DNA of 64,000 nt from contig NC_091049.1 in the NCBI RefSeq assembly GCF_963966145.1, forward strand, positions 12,090,001 through 12,154,000. Reading direction: 5' to 3'. The translations under genes were made by a program, and so were the position numbers. The notes below the pieces were generated by a model, which had not been told where the DNA came from, made no database searches, and worked only from the letters and a program-made list of their open reading frames with translations. Positions 9,698 to 18,833 of the stretch are shown here, piece by piece (the first letter of the stretch is position 1; each line of letters starts with the position of its first letter). This DNA is from Tenebrio molitor (lineage: Eukaryota; Arthropoda; Insecta; Coleoptera; Tenebrionidae).

Positions 9698-10988
9698 CGA
9701 GGGTCGTTCGGAAAATTCTCGGCCTGAAGCAGAGATGTCGCTATATGACCATAATTCTGCCATTTTATTTAAAAAGGAACCTTCAGTTGGCGTTCTGCAA
9801 AGTTTTAGATTCGCGCGTTTCATAGCTTTGTTGTGGTAATCAAATCAAGCAGACAATTCTTGCCATTCCTGTGAAATGGATAAAATTGAGATTCGTGCTG
9901 TGATCAAGTACTTCGTTTTAAAAGGTCTTACCCCAACAGACATTAAAAATGAGTTGGATTCTACATTAAAGGAAACTGCTCCTTCATTTTCGACGGTGAA
10001 AAAGTGGGCAGCGGAATTTAAACGTGGCCGTACCTCAATCGAAGATGATGAACGCACGGGACGTCCAAAAACGGCTACGACCGACGAAATCGTTGCAAAA
10101 ATTAACAATGCTGTATTAAACGATCGCCGATTGAAGGTCCGAGAAATAGCTGAGGCTGTAAAGATCTCTATAGACCGCGTCCATCACATTTTACACGAAA
10201 TTTTGGGTATGCGAAAGCTGTCTGCTCGATGGGTGCCGCGTTTGTTGACAGTCGCTCAAAAACGCGTTCGAATGAACATTTCTCAAGAGTGTTTAGATCT
10301 ATTTAAACGCAACCCTGCTGAGTTTCTTCGACGTTTCATCACTGTGGATGAAACATGGATTCACCATTATACCCCTGAGACGAAGCAGCAGTCCAAACAA
10401 TGGATTGGAGCAGGCGAAAGTGTTCCTAAGAAGGCAAAAACGGTTCCATCTGCCGGGAAAGTCATGGCAACGGTCTTCTGGGATTCTCGTGGTGTGGTGT
10501 TGATAGATTACTTGCAAAAGGGCAAGACTATCACTGGGGCCTACTACTCTTCACTACTGGATAAACTGAATGAGGCTATCAAAGCTAAACGTCCCCATCT
10601 GGCCAAAAAGAAAGTGCTTTTTCACCACGATAATGCACCCGCGCACACGTCTCGCATTGTTACGGCAAAACTTGAAGAACTTCGATTTGAAAGGGTTCCA
10701 CATGCCCCGTATTCCCCAGATTTGGCTCCCAGCGATTTTTTCCTCTTCCCGAATTTGAAAAAATGGCTGGGGGGACGAAGATTCACTTCCAATGAGGAAG
10801 TCATAGCTGAGACAAACGGTTATTTTGCAGAGTTGGAAGAGTCATATTATTGTGAGGGTATCAAAAAGTTAGAACATCGTTGGACGAAATGTACCGATTT
10901 GGAAGGAGATTATGTAGAGAAATAAAAAAAAAAAAAAAAAAAACTTGAGTTTTCTTTATCAGGCCGAGAATTTTCCGAACGACCCTCG
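9698..10988 (+). mobile_element. Complete mariner element (irritans-type), 1291 bp
   Basis: Terminal inverted repeats begin CGAGGGTCGTTCGGAAAATT at 9698 and mirror at 10988. The match is near-perfect over about 29 bp. The target TA is duplicated at 9696-9697 and 10989-10990. One uninterrupted transposase gene (9876-10925) occupies most of the interior and a poly(A) run follows the stop. Length, ends and TA choice all fit a canonical mariner. It is the least damaged autonomous element in the window. Confidence 0.95.
9876..10925 (+). CDS. Mariner transposase, intact 349-residue ORF
   Basis: Cuts and rejoins the element at its inverted repeats, inserting at TA. The N-terminus has the paired helix-turn-helix region (KYFVLKGLTPTDIKNEL; later VREIAEAVKISIDRVHHIL) that binds the repeats. 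A WVPRLL block stands where mariners have WVPHEL. The catalytic triad is Asp158 (TVDETWIHHY), Asp252 (FHHDNAPAHTS) and Asp287 (YSPDLAPSDFFLF), with exactly 34 residues between the last two: DD34D. The 349 residues match the family's usual ~345-350. The ATG is the first in frame, 178 bp inside the left end. No stop or shift is visible. Irritans subfamily is my reading from the overall sequence. Confidence 0.95.
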   Translation: MDKIEIRAVIKYFVLKGLTPTDIKNELDSTLKETAPSFSTVKKWAAEFKRGRTSIEDDERTGRPKTATTDEIVAKINNAVLNDRRLKVREIAEAVKISIDRVHHILHEILGMRKLSARWVPRLLTVAQKRVRMNISQECLDLFKRNPAEFLRRFITVDETWIHHYTPETKQQSKQWIGAGESVPKKAKTVPSAGKVMATVFWDSRGVVLIDYLQKGKTITGAYYSSLLDKLNEAIKAKRPHLAKKKVLFHHDNAPAHTSRIVTAKLEELRFERVPHAPYSPDLAPSDFFLFPNLKKWLGGRRFTSNEEVIAETNGYFAELEESYYCEGIKKLEHRWTKCTDLEGDYVEK

Positions 10989-11055
10989 TATGAGTGTTAT
11001 GATTCATAGGAGAACACTGATTCTGCGGCGTGGGCTTTGAAAATCGATATTGGGT

Positions 11056-11205
11056 TGACAGAAAATGAGAGAGACCCTCGATTAGGACCAATGAACGATC
11101 AGGATCATAGTCTGTCTTTGTCAGATCCTGATCGTTCATTGGTCCTCTCTCATTTTCTAACAAATTTTCTACAAAATTTAGCATCGTGTCATACAGCCTT
11201 TATGA
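11056..11205. repeat. Palindromic MITE, left arm truncated (family of 37325-37493)
   Basis: The centre GGACCAATGAACGATCAGGA and its complement fold back. The right arm through GCTAAATTTTGTAG-type sequence to GTGTCATACAGCC matches the complete copy at 37325-37493. The left arm lacks its outer ~40 bp. Confidence 0.75.
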
Positions 11206-11399
11206 ATACGAAAAGTCTATCATATCTGGCGATTTGACTTAAGTTTTTGAGATAAAGGCAATCCTTTTATGATGAAAATAGAATAAAATAAAAATATTGG
11301 ATATGTTATTTTCCAATGGCAGCAGCGATATAAACAATACTTTAATAAATAGAATTAATCGTATGAAACAAAAATACGCGAAAATAAATTAAGAAAAAA

Positions 11400-11908
11400 A
11401 TATTTACTGCGATCAACATCATTATGGGCATAAAATTAGTCCAAGTTATCGGGACTATAGGTCTTCTAAACCAGAGCTGAGAGATCCGCACATTTCCTCT
11501 CTAATGAGCGTAAATCGTTTTAGTTGGCTCTTAGCTAAATTGTATCTAAATGACAATTCTACTGTGCCAAAAAAAGGGCGAACCGAACTTCGACAAATTA
11601 TATAAAATCAAGCCGTATTTGAATAAACTTGGGGATAAATTTCAAGAATTTTATAACCCGACAAAGGAACAAGCCGTGAAAGCATGGTGAAATATAAAGG
11701 TCGAGTTACATTCAAGGAATATATGCCCCAAAAACCCGTGAAAAGAGGTTACAAAATTTGGGTCAGAGCAGATTTATTCGGGTATTTGATGGATTTTCAA
11801 ATTTATACTGGAAAAGAGAGTAACCAGGCAGAGCAAGGTTTAGGTGAAACAGTTGTTCAGAACGACAATGTCAAATTGCAGCGAGGATCGAAGGTTTTCA
11901 AATCCTAA
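11400..11908 (+). pseudogene. piggyBac-like transposase, central fragment
   Basis: From about 11415 the frames read MGIKISPSYRDYRSSKPELR, then SLMSVNRFSWLLAKL, FDKLYKIKPYLNKLGDKF and (11684 onward) VKYKGRVTFKEYMPQKP, VKRGYKIWVRADLFGYLMDF, GKESNQAEQGLGETVV. This is the centre of the DDE_Tnp_1_7 domain. The expected first catalytic block before KYKGR is damaged (QAVKAW where VDESM is usual). A shift lies near 11680. No piggyBac ends are visible. Confidence 0.75.
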
Positions 11909-12086
11909 GTACTAAATTGCAGCGCGCGGTTAGTTTGGGTCTTAATTACCTGATGTAAACTGCAGTGCTTATAATCTTAATAAGGGGTCGGCTTATCATC
12001 TAGAAATTTTCAGGTAGCACTGCACTTCTCAGTATCTGTAGTTACAGATGTTTACTTAAATTATTAAGGGTTAAAGGGGGAGTGGA

Positions 12087-12665
12087 ATGGAGGCAAAAGA
12101 GAATTTTCTTACTTCAGTTTCAATTATTGAGTTGTACCTAAACTGTGAGGTTAACATGTCTACCGAAATTAAAAATGAACGGGCCAAAATTTTGATTCTA
12201 TTTGAAAACCACAAATTCTATAAAAAAGAAGCTTTAAAAAGTGGGGAAATAAAGTGGTGTTGTACTGTTAGGACTTGTACGGCAAAACTGTATACTGTTG
12301 GTGAAAAAAAAGAACGTATAATTTCATGAAAATTTATGGACCACAATCACCAATAAACGAGCAAAAACTTCAAAGACAATTTATTAGTGTGACGGCGAAA
12401 CGAAAGGCAACCGATGACATTTCAAGCAGACCTTCCAAGATATGTCGCGATGTCATCAAAGAAAATCCCCAAAGCCACTTGAATATCATTGATTTAAGGT
12501 AAAACACTTTTCCATATTCACTACAGAGGAATTTTTTTTTTTTATTATAGATGCATCAAAAGGAACATATAATGCAAGAAGAAGTCGATATCCTTCATTA
12601 CCCAGATGTATCGACGATGTACTATTGCGAGCAAAAAAAGTGGGACATCAAACTTCTGTCAGTTT
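12087..12665 (+). pseudogene. FLYWCH finger plus MULE-type N-terminal region, with a 52-nt intron
   Basis: 12168-12350 reads as a FLYWCH zinc finger: ILFENHKFYKK, then W-C at KWCCTV, C at CTAKLY, and H.H at DHNH. A stop sits at 12327-12329, just before the HNH, by frameshift. The product continues as DVIKENPQSHLNIIDLR. A GT at 12499 and an AG at 12549-12550 bound a 52-nt intron; joining gives an in-frame DLR-CIKRNIYNARRSRYPSLP, the usual FLYWCH-MULE linker. The MULE catalytic domain is missing because BEL sequence begins by 12715. Confidence 0.6.
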
Positions 12666-12714
12666 TGAAAAATTCGATGTAGTTCAAGCTTTATTGTTAT
12701 TTTGCCTTTGATTA

Positions 12715-14395
12715 TTGTCATGTCAAATCGAATGACAACCCGGCCGATATTGTCTCGCGCGGTATGCTTCCGCGGCAATTAAGGCAATCAGAACTGTGGT
12801 GACATGGGCCACAATGGTTAAAATCCGATGCGAGCAAGTGGCCATCAAGTTGGCAAAACCCTCATAGTAAGGAAGATCATTTGTTTCCCGAAAGAAAACT
12901 TAGTAAACCGGTTAACATAATAAACACAGAGCCCGAGTTGCCGGTGCTGCAAAAGTTTTCGTCGGTAAAAAAATTATGTAGAGTAATCGCGTATGTTTTA
13001 CGATTTGTAAATAATTTAAAAAATAAAACAAAAAATCAAAAGGCACTGTCCGTCGAAGAGCTCGAACATGCCCGTCTAGTTGTTCTCAAATACATTCAAT
13101 CTAGAGAATTCGCAGACGAAATTCGGTGCATACAAAAATCCAAGAGACTCAAATGCCAACGGTTAGCTAAATTAGACCCATTCATTGACGAAAATGGGCT
13201 ACTTAGGGTAGGTGGGCGATTAAAACACTCACTCTTAGCTTACGAGAGCAAGTTTCCAATTTTGCTACCGGAAAAACATCATGTAACCAAGTGGATCATC
13301 CGAGAAACCCACGAAGATGAACTACACGCTGGCAACGAAGCCACTCTAGCTGCCGTGCGTCAAAGATACTGCCCAATATCGGGAAGAAATATTGTTCGCA
13401 AAATCACACATTCATGCGTAAAGTGTAATCGCGCAAATCCAAAGCCAATATCCCAAAAAATGGGTGATTTACCGAAAGAGCGACTGCAGCCCTCGCGGCC
13501 ATTTTCCACCTCCGGGGTAGATTATGCAGGGCCGTATTTAATAAAGTCAAGCAAATTGCGCAACGCGAAAAAGGTCAAGTCCTACATCGCGCTCTTTGTC
13601 TGCTTCTCAACAAAAGCGGTCCACCTAGAGTTAGTTAGTCGGTGACTTGACCACTGAAAGCTTTTTAGCGGCGTTTAAACGGTTTACGTCGCGCAGAGGT
13701 CATGTTAGCGAAATATTTTCTGACAACGGTACCAATTTTATTGGAGCCGACCGCGAATTTTTGAGATCCGAGAAATTCAAACAAAAAATTTCGAACGAAT
13801 TTCTGAACACCTGTACTAAGTTTAACTTTATACCGGCAAGATCTCCGCATTTTGGGGGACTTTGGGAGCGATGTGTTCAAAGCGTCAAGCATCACATGCG
13901 TAGGATACTCGTCGACGCCTCAATTACTTATGAAGAATTTTATACTTTGCTTACGCGAATAGAAGCTTGTTTAAATTCGCGTCCCTTGATCCCACTATCC
14001 CAAGATCCCAACGACCTGGTCATTTTTTAATCGGAGCACCACTCACGGCTCCCTACGAAAGCGAAGTAACGGATCGCAACACCAACGCCCTCACGAGGTG
14101 GCAACGGATCACCCAACTCCAGCAGCACTTCTGGAAAAGGTGGCAAAAAGAGTATCTGTCGCAGTTTCAGACCCGTCCCAGAGGCCAACAACATCAACAT
14201 CCGAACGTCGACGTAGGGGCCTTGGTGGTCTTAATAGAAGACAACCTGCCACCACTTCAATGGAGACTCGGACGCGTAGTACACGTGCACCCAGGAAGTG
14301 ACGGTGTTGTGCGGGTTGTTTCCGTGAAAACGGTTAGTGGCACGTATAAACGTGCAGTGAAAAAACTGTGTATTATTCCAACCGAAACGGTTTAA
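12715..14395 (+). pseudogene. BEL/Pao retrotransposon pol, RNase H end to integrase and DUF5641
   Basis: It begins with the RNase H tail SNDNPADIVSRGML. It continues through a TGA where Trp is expected (near 12799) into 12881-13645, which holds the H2C2 zinc-binding part of integrase (HxxxxH-type HAGNEATL; CVKCNRANPKP) and PFSTSGVDYAGPY with the first catalytic Asp. A 2-nt insertion near 13641 shifts the frame. The next part (13647-14030) has FSDNGTNFIGADREF with the second Asp, HFGGLWERCVQSVKHHMRR with the Glu, and CLNSRPLIPLS. 13967-14395 holds the DUF5641 tail (TRWQRITQLQQHFWKRW; LPPLQWRLGRV). Gag, protease and RT are absent. The copy is inactive. Confidence 0.9.
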
Positions 14396-14555
14396 AATAA
14401 TTTTTCGTTTCAAATCATTTTTTTCTTTTTTATTTTTCCTTGTTTTTTCATGCTTTGTGTAATTTGTATAAGTATTTATTTTTTCTATTCTTTTTTACGT
14501 ATATATTTTTTTTCTTTTGTAAATGTTGAAGTCATAAACTTCAAGGGGGGCGGCA

Positions 14556-14688
14556 TGTTCAGGCCGTTAGCGCTACCACTGGTGGGGGTTGCCCCCTAAC
14601 GCAAACCCTTGTTAGATTTGTACGCACTTGCAACTGAAGAATAAAACGAGAAGCATCATCTCAATAAGTCTTTCTTTTTACTTCACCA
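14556..14688 (+). repeat. BEL/Pao LTR (3' or sole)
   Basis: After a purine tract (AAGGGGGGCGGCA) an LTR-like segment starts TGTTCAGGCCGTTAGCGC and has AATAAA near 14640. It ends CA at about 14688. The next 45 bp contain TGGTCCTTCGAG, a phrase usual in the 5' leader of BEL elements. If so, leader follows the LTR, which would fit a tandem or recombined copy. No second LTR is in the window. Confidence 0.55.
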
Positions 14689-14744
14689 ATTTTAAAAGCG
14701 CCAAACGATATCGCAATTGGTCCTTCGAGAAAACGCGAACAGCC

Positions 14745-14861
14745 ACCAAGTTCGAAATCGCATCAAGGACTTCTTAAACGTAGATCGGATACTGAAATAA
14801 GCTGTATATACATATTGTCCGAGGTCACGCGGAGTACGATCGAGGGTACAGACACGTAGTC
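14745..14861 (+). repeat. 117-bp direct repeat, copy A
   Basis: It is identical to 16230-16346 except for one base (GAGGT / GAGGC). It encodes the last 15 residues (RNRIKDFLNVDRILK) plus stop and 3' sequence of the region ending at 16285. It is therefore a displaced 3' end in front of the coding region. Confidence 0.95.
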
Positions 14862-16285
14862 AAAATACAGATGACAGGCGGATACCGACCCCCGACACCG
14901 GGGCTGAATCAACGACCGAAATCAAGCTTACTCAAAGCGGTAGTAACCAAGGAAAACGCAGCAAGGGTAAACCAAAACCCAACCCTGGAAATTATAAGGC
15001 GACGACTAAAGCACCACTATGTCTACCGACACCTAAGTACCTCTCAAAAACCAGCTCTGAGGTAACTAATGATCCTCTATACCAAGAGGCTTACTTTCCT
15101 GGTCCATCAGAAGAGTTATTTCCGGAACCAGATAGACATGAGATTCACACAGTCTTTCCAGCATTACCTGTGTTAATTGAGGAGAGTTTTAAGCGAGCAA
15201 GAGCGACAAAGGTGGGCTTTTCAAAGCGAGTACCAGAGAGTGCATATGCGCTTTATATAGCAACTCACGCCTGGGCGTGAGTCTTAAAAATTCAGGAACA
15301 AAATGGATACTACGTAAGCTATGATGAACGTAGGTTGATTCAGGCAGTGGAAGATGGAGGTTACAAACTTCCAAAGACAATTGCCAATTGGCCGGTTTTG
15401 GCAATACAACATGACCTTCAGGACGTGAATTGTTTTTCCGTCTGCTCGACCACTCATATCATGTGAGCGTACAACCTGTACGAAGTGTAGGTTGGTTTGG
15501 TCGTGTGACCACTGACACACATTACTTATATCGTGAGTATCCTTGTCTTGCGGTATATGTCTAGCGGGTAATGATGGACCTAAATTTTAACCATCGTGAG
15601 CGCGAACGACGCGCGCATGCCGCATGGGAAGCGGATGAAGATGCTCTGAATGACGAAGAACCAGAGATAGATCCGGAAATCTGGAATCTACCTGATGATA
15701 TGCCCCCAGTTGAAGAGAATGCTAGAAGACCTACGGAAAATCTCCTAGGATGAAAGCGGAGCCAGGCGCTATCTAGAATACAGGAAGACTTTCTCCGCTT
15801 AGGTGGTGTAACCGTACATGCTGGTTTCGCGACAGTAATTCCCACCATACCGTTCTCTCCCGGTTTTATGCATGCGGTAAGCAGAGTTAGTGGAAGTGGA
15901 GAGCTTCACACTAGAAGTGACGACAACAGTTCGTGGCGGCTCCCAGGGTCAAATCTTAGCCACGAAATTCGATTCTCAAGATCGGGTTTTGGAAATACTC
16001 CAGCTTGTTAGGAATACGTCACTTCTTAAAATTGCTGGTTCAATATCTTACACTGCAGGCCCTTTCACCTATCGGATATGGCACGAGGTGGAAGCTGGTG
16101 GCCATCAATGGTCGGTATACGATTTCGACAGATTTAATGAAGTGCCTCTCGCTTGGATAGACACGATAAACACCTATCGTGATAATGAATATGACGAATT
16201 GCATACCATTCGCTTCCAAACACGTCGCTACCAAGTTCGAAATCGCATCAAGGACTTCTTAAACGTAGATCGGATACTGAAATAA
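14862..16285 (+). pseudogene. Unidentified decayed coding region, possibly virus-derived
   Basis: I do not recognise the family. A frame without ATG is open 14801-15280, ends at TGA, and resumes in frame to about 15470. A second frame runs from about 15440 to 15892 with stops at about 15562 and 15751. A third runs 15890-16285 to a TAA. The three join head to tail as about 480 codons with at least three stops and two shifts. Composition is protein-like: a Lys/Pro-rich early part (GKRSKGKPKPNPG), an acidic middle (DALNDEEPEIDPE), and an aromatic end (WHEVEAGGHQWSVYDFD). GC is higher than its neighbours. The A-rich 3' end suggests copying from RNA. A retroelement gag or a non-retroviral endogenous virus are both possible. 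Confidence 0.45.
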
Positions 16286-16346
16286 GCTGTATATACATAT
16301 TGTCCGAGGCCACGCGGAGTACGATCGAGGGTACAGACACGTAGTC
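16230..16346 (+). repeat. 117-bp direct repeat, copy B
   Basis: Native position of the repeat: the end of the unidentified coding region and its 3' flank. It is followed by unique sequence and then an A-rich run. Confidence 0.95.
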
Positions 16347-16394
16347 TTAGTTTAAATTTTGTTGCTGGTTAAGGCGTTACTTCCCCCGAAGCTG

Positions 16395-16445
16395 TGTTAG
16401 TAGGGAAATAAAAAAAATAAAATTAAAAAAAAACACAAAACGTCT
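16395..16445 (+). other. A-rich tail behind the unidentified coding region
   Basis: GGGAAATAAAAAAAATAAAA and a further nine-A run follow about 110 bp after the last stop. This suits a decayed poly(A) tail left by reverse transcription. Confidence 0.45.
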
Positions 16446-16689
16446 TGTTATGTGTGAGGTTATTTGATGAAAAAAATATTTACAACGGAGACATTAATGT
16501 TATTATGCAAGTTCTTATTTGAACTACAGCTTCAAATATGTACTGCTAGGAAATTTTCAGACCGATCCTTTGGAAGGGAGGTTTGGTCAATACAGACAAA
16601 TGTGCGGTGCATCGTATCATGTTTCCGTTTCGCAAGTGTTGTAATCCGAAAAGAAGATAAAAGTTTTGGATTTCTTGAAAGTGAAGTCT

Positions 16690-17265
16690 GCCGTTAACGG
16701 AGAATTTGAAATCAGGAGTTTATTTTGAAATTTAAATGAAGTCGATTTTAACGACAGTACTGATCATTTCATAAACGAAGAGCTAGACAGGCACATTGAT
16801 GTGATAAATATATCAAACGACGAATACACGATCCTCATTTATATCGGAGGTTACATAGCAAATTCTTTAAAATCCAAGATGTGCAAAAACTGTGCTGAAT
16901 CCTTAACTCTTGACAAAGAACTCCAAATAGAAAGTAAAAAGGAAGCTTTGCTATATTTAGATGATTTAGACAGAGGTGCATTAAAAGTACCAACAGATTT
17001 TCTAGTCGAGATTTTAGTTAGAATGTTTAAGATATTTCAAGTACTAATTAGCGCTATCTACGAAGATATTTTTCTAGCCGCTTCTAGCCAGAAAGATACA
17101 TTGCGCAAGTTAAGTGTAGAAAATTGAGATGAAATTTATTTGGAATGTAACTGCCCCAATTCTAAGCAAATTAAAGCAAAATGTGTATCTAAATTTTCAT
17201 ATATAAATAGTGATCTTCAATCACAATCTAATAAACGTAAACTAAACACGTATGCGTCAAAATAA
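16690..17265 (+). pseudogene. P-superfamily (THAP9-like) transposase, C-terminal fragment
   Basis: Frames read DSTDHFINEELDRH then (16801-17127) ILIYIGGYIANSLKSK MCKNCAESL, the zinc-binding C-terminal region with paired cysteines typical of P-like transposases, then SKQIKAKCVSKFSYI and a stop near 17264. A stop at 17125 breaks it. The RNase H core and THAP finger are missing. 17266-17590 behind it is AT-rich and may be its 3' untranslated part; I see no end repeat there. Confidence 0.65.
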
Positions 17266-17812
17266 TATAGTTTCTTTTGTATTCTGACTATTACCTTCTA
17301 GACTCAATAAATGTATTGTTATTAGTTACTACTGTTTTACTTAGTTACACCCTTCTTTAATTCGTACAAATGATCTCTAAATTAAGGTTTTACAGTATTT
17401 TACTTATCTGAGATAAAAATACCGTGTGTAAGGCACATTTTCTTCCTTACGAATTTTACTCTAACTCAATCACAAATATTTCAAATTAAATAATAAAAAT
17501 TACGTTACACGGTTTTCCCGTATATCCACACGCTGGAACAGTTCACTTCTAGGCCTCCAATCCCCACCACTCGATTCGCATGTATCCAGCCACGGCGAAC
17601 TCTATTTACCAGGCGAGAATACGCGCTATTAGTGAGGTTATGTATTGAGGTAGGTTAGTTTTGTTTGCTTCCATGCTTATATCCACCATCACGTGCGAAA
17701 AACGAAAATAGCGTTATATTTTTATATATCAGATTTTTTGAGGACTTTTTCGGTTGTGGACGACGTACGGATTTATAATTTTGGAAGAGATTGAGCTGAA
17801 CAGTTACAAATA

Positions 17813-17939
17813 GTAAGTATAATATAATAATTTAAGCGCAACCGATTTAACCTCAATTTAGTTAATGATTTTAATTGATTTATGTTCACGTTTCAAATTT
17901 AAATATGATATAAATGATATTATAAATTACATTTTACAG
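17813..17939 (+). other. Intron 1 of the SWIM/YqaJ gene (splits the ATG)
   Basis: GTAAGTAT at 17813 and TTTTACAG ending 17939 bound 127 nt. The last exon-1 base is A (17812) and exon 2 begins TGTCAGAAAAG, so ATG exists only after splicing. Predicted from sequence alone. Confidence 0.6.
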
Positions 17940-18828
17940 TGTCAGAAAAGCATGTTATCAAGTTTTACCACATTGCTCAATTTTTTGGGCAAGATATGAA
18001 TTACCTGTCTCGGGGGGAAAATGCCTACACAAGTGGGCACGTGCAGAGCGTTACATTTGATGGCAATGTGGAGCCTGTACTACTGAAAGGAGTTGTGCAA
18101 GCCAGCATGAAGAAGAGGGCATATAATGTTGAGGTAAGATATTTTATTAAGTTAGTTTTTCGTCAGTTACAATTTTTCTGTGCTCAACAATAGGTAGCTT
18201 ACAACCCCAGAGAAGGTGTTAAAAAGGCCTATTGCACCTGTCCACGAGGTGAAGTAACCTGCCATCATATAGCTGCACTGCTGTATCATGGACATTACAA
18301 CATAAGTGCTACGGATACTGCATGTCAGTGGAAAATTGTACAGACTCCACCTGAAACAGCACCATCTGTGAAACTCAGTGACCTTTTCACAAGAAAAAAT
18401 CAAAATTATCGGGCCACTAAACGGGATCTGAGTGCTTCAGAAATTACAACTTTTGCACAAGCTTTGGGTCCCAGCAATGTTGTAGGTTTTTCTTGGTTGT
18501 TAAGGGCTGAACCCACTGTAGACGCTGCTACACGAATACCAAACCTCGAAGATATAATTTTCAGCGAGGAATATTTGGCTGCAATGGATAAACAAATATT
18601 TATCCTAGAACGGAGCCAGGTATCAAAAGAGACCATTTTGGAAATTGAGAAGCTGACAAGGGGGCAACATTTAAATTCCAATTGGCATCTAGCAAGAAAG
18701 CATAGGTTGACAGCTAGCAAATTTGGACTAGTTTTAAGTGCCTGTCGGCGGAATAGATATCCTCCTTCCTTGCTAAAAAACCTTGCTGTAACCTGGAAGG
18801 TTACAGTTTGGATCGTGTAGCAGCAGTA

Positions 18829-18833
18829 CGGTG
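18829..18833 (+). repeat. Left target duplication of Transib, CGGTG
   Basis: Five bases CGGTG precede the element and repeat at 22231-22235. Removing element and one copy joins GCAGTACGG to TGGGGTAAACAG and gives AVRWGKQH in frame. Confidence 0.9.

Noticed and set aside
15561..15848. Minus-strand 95-codon frame opposite the unidentified region
   Set aside because: It mirrors the acidic plus-strand frame; Ser/Arg-rich shadow.
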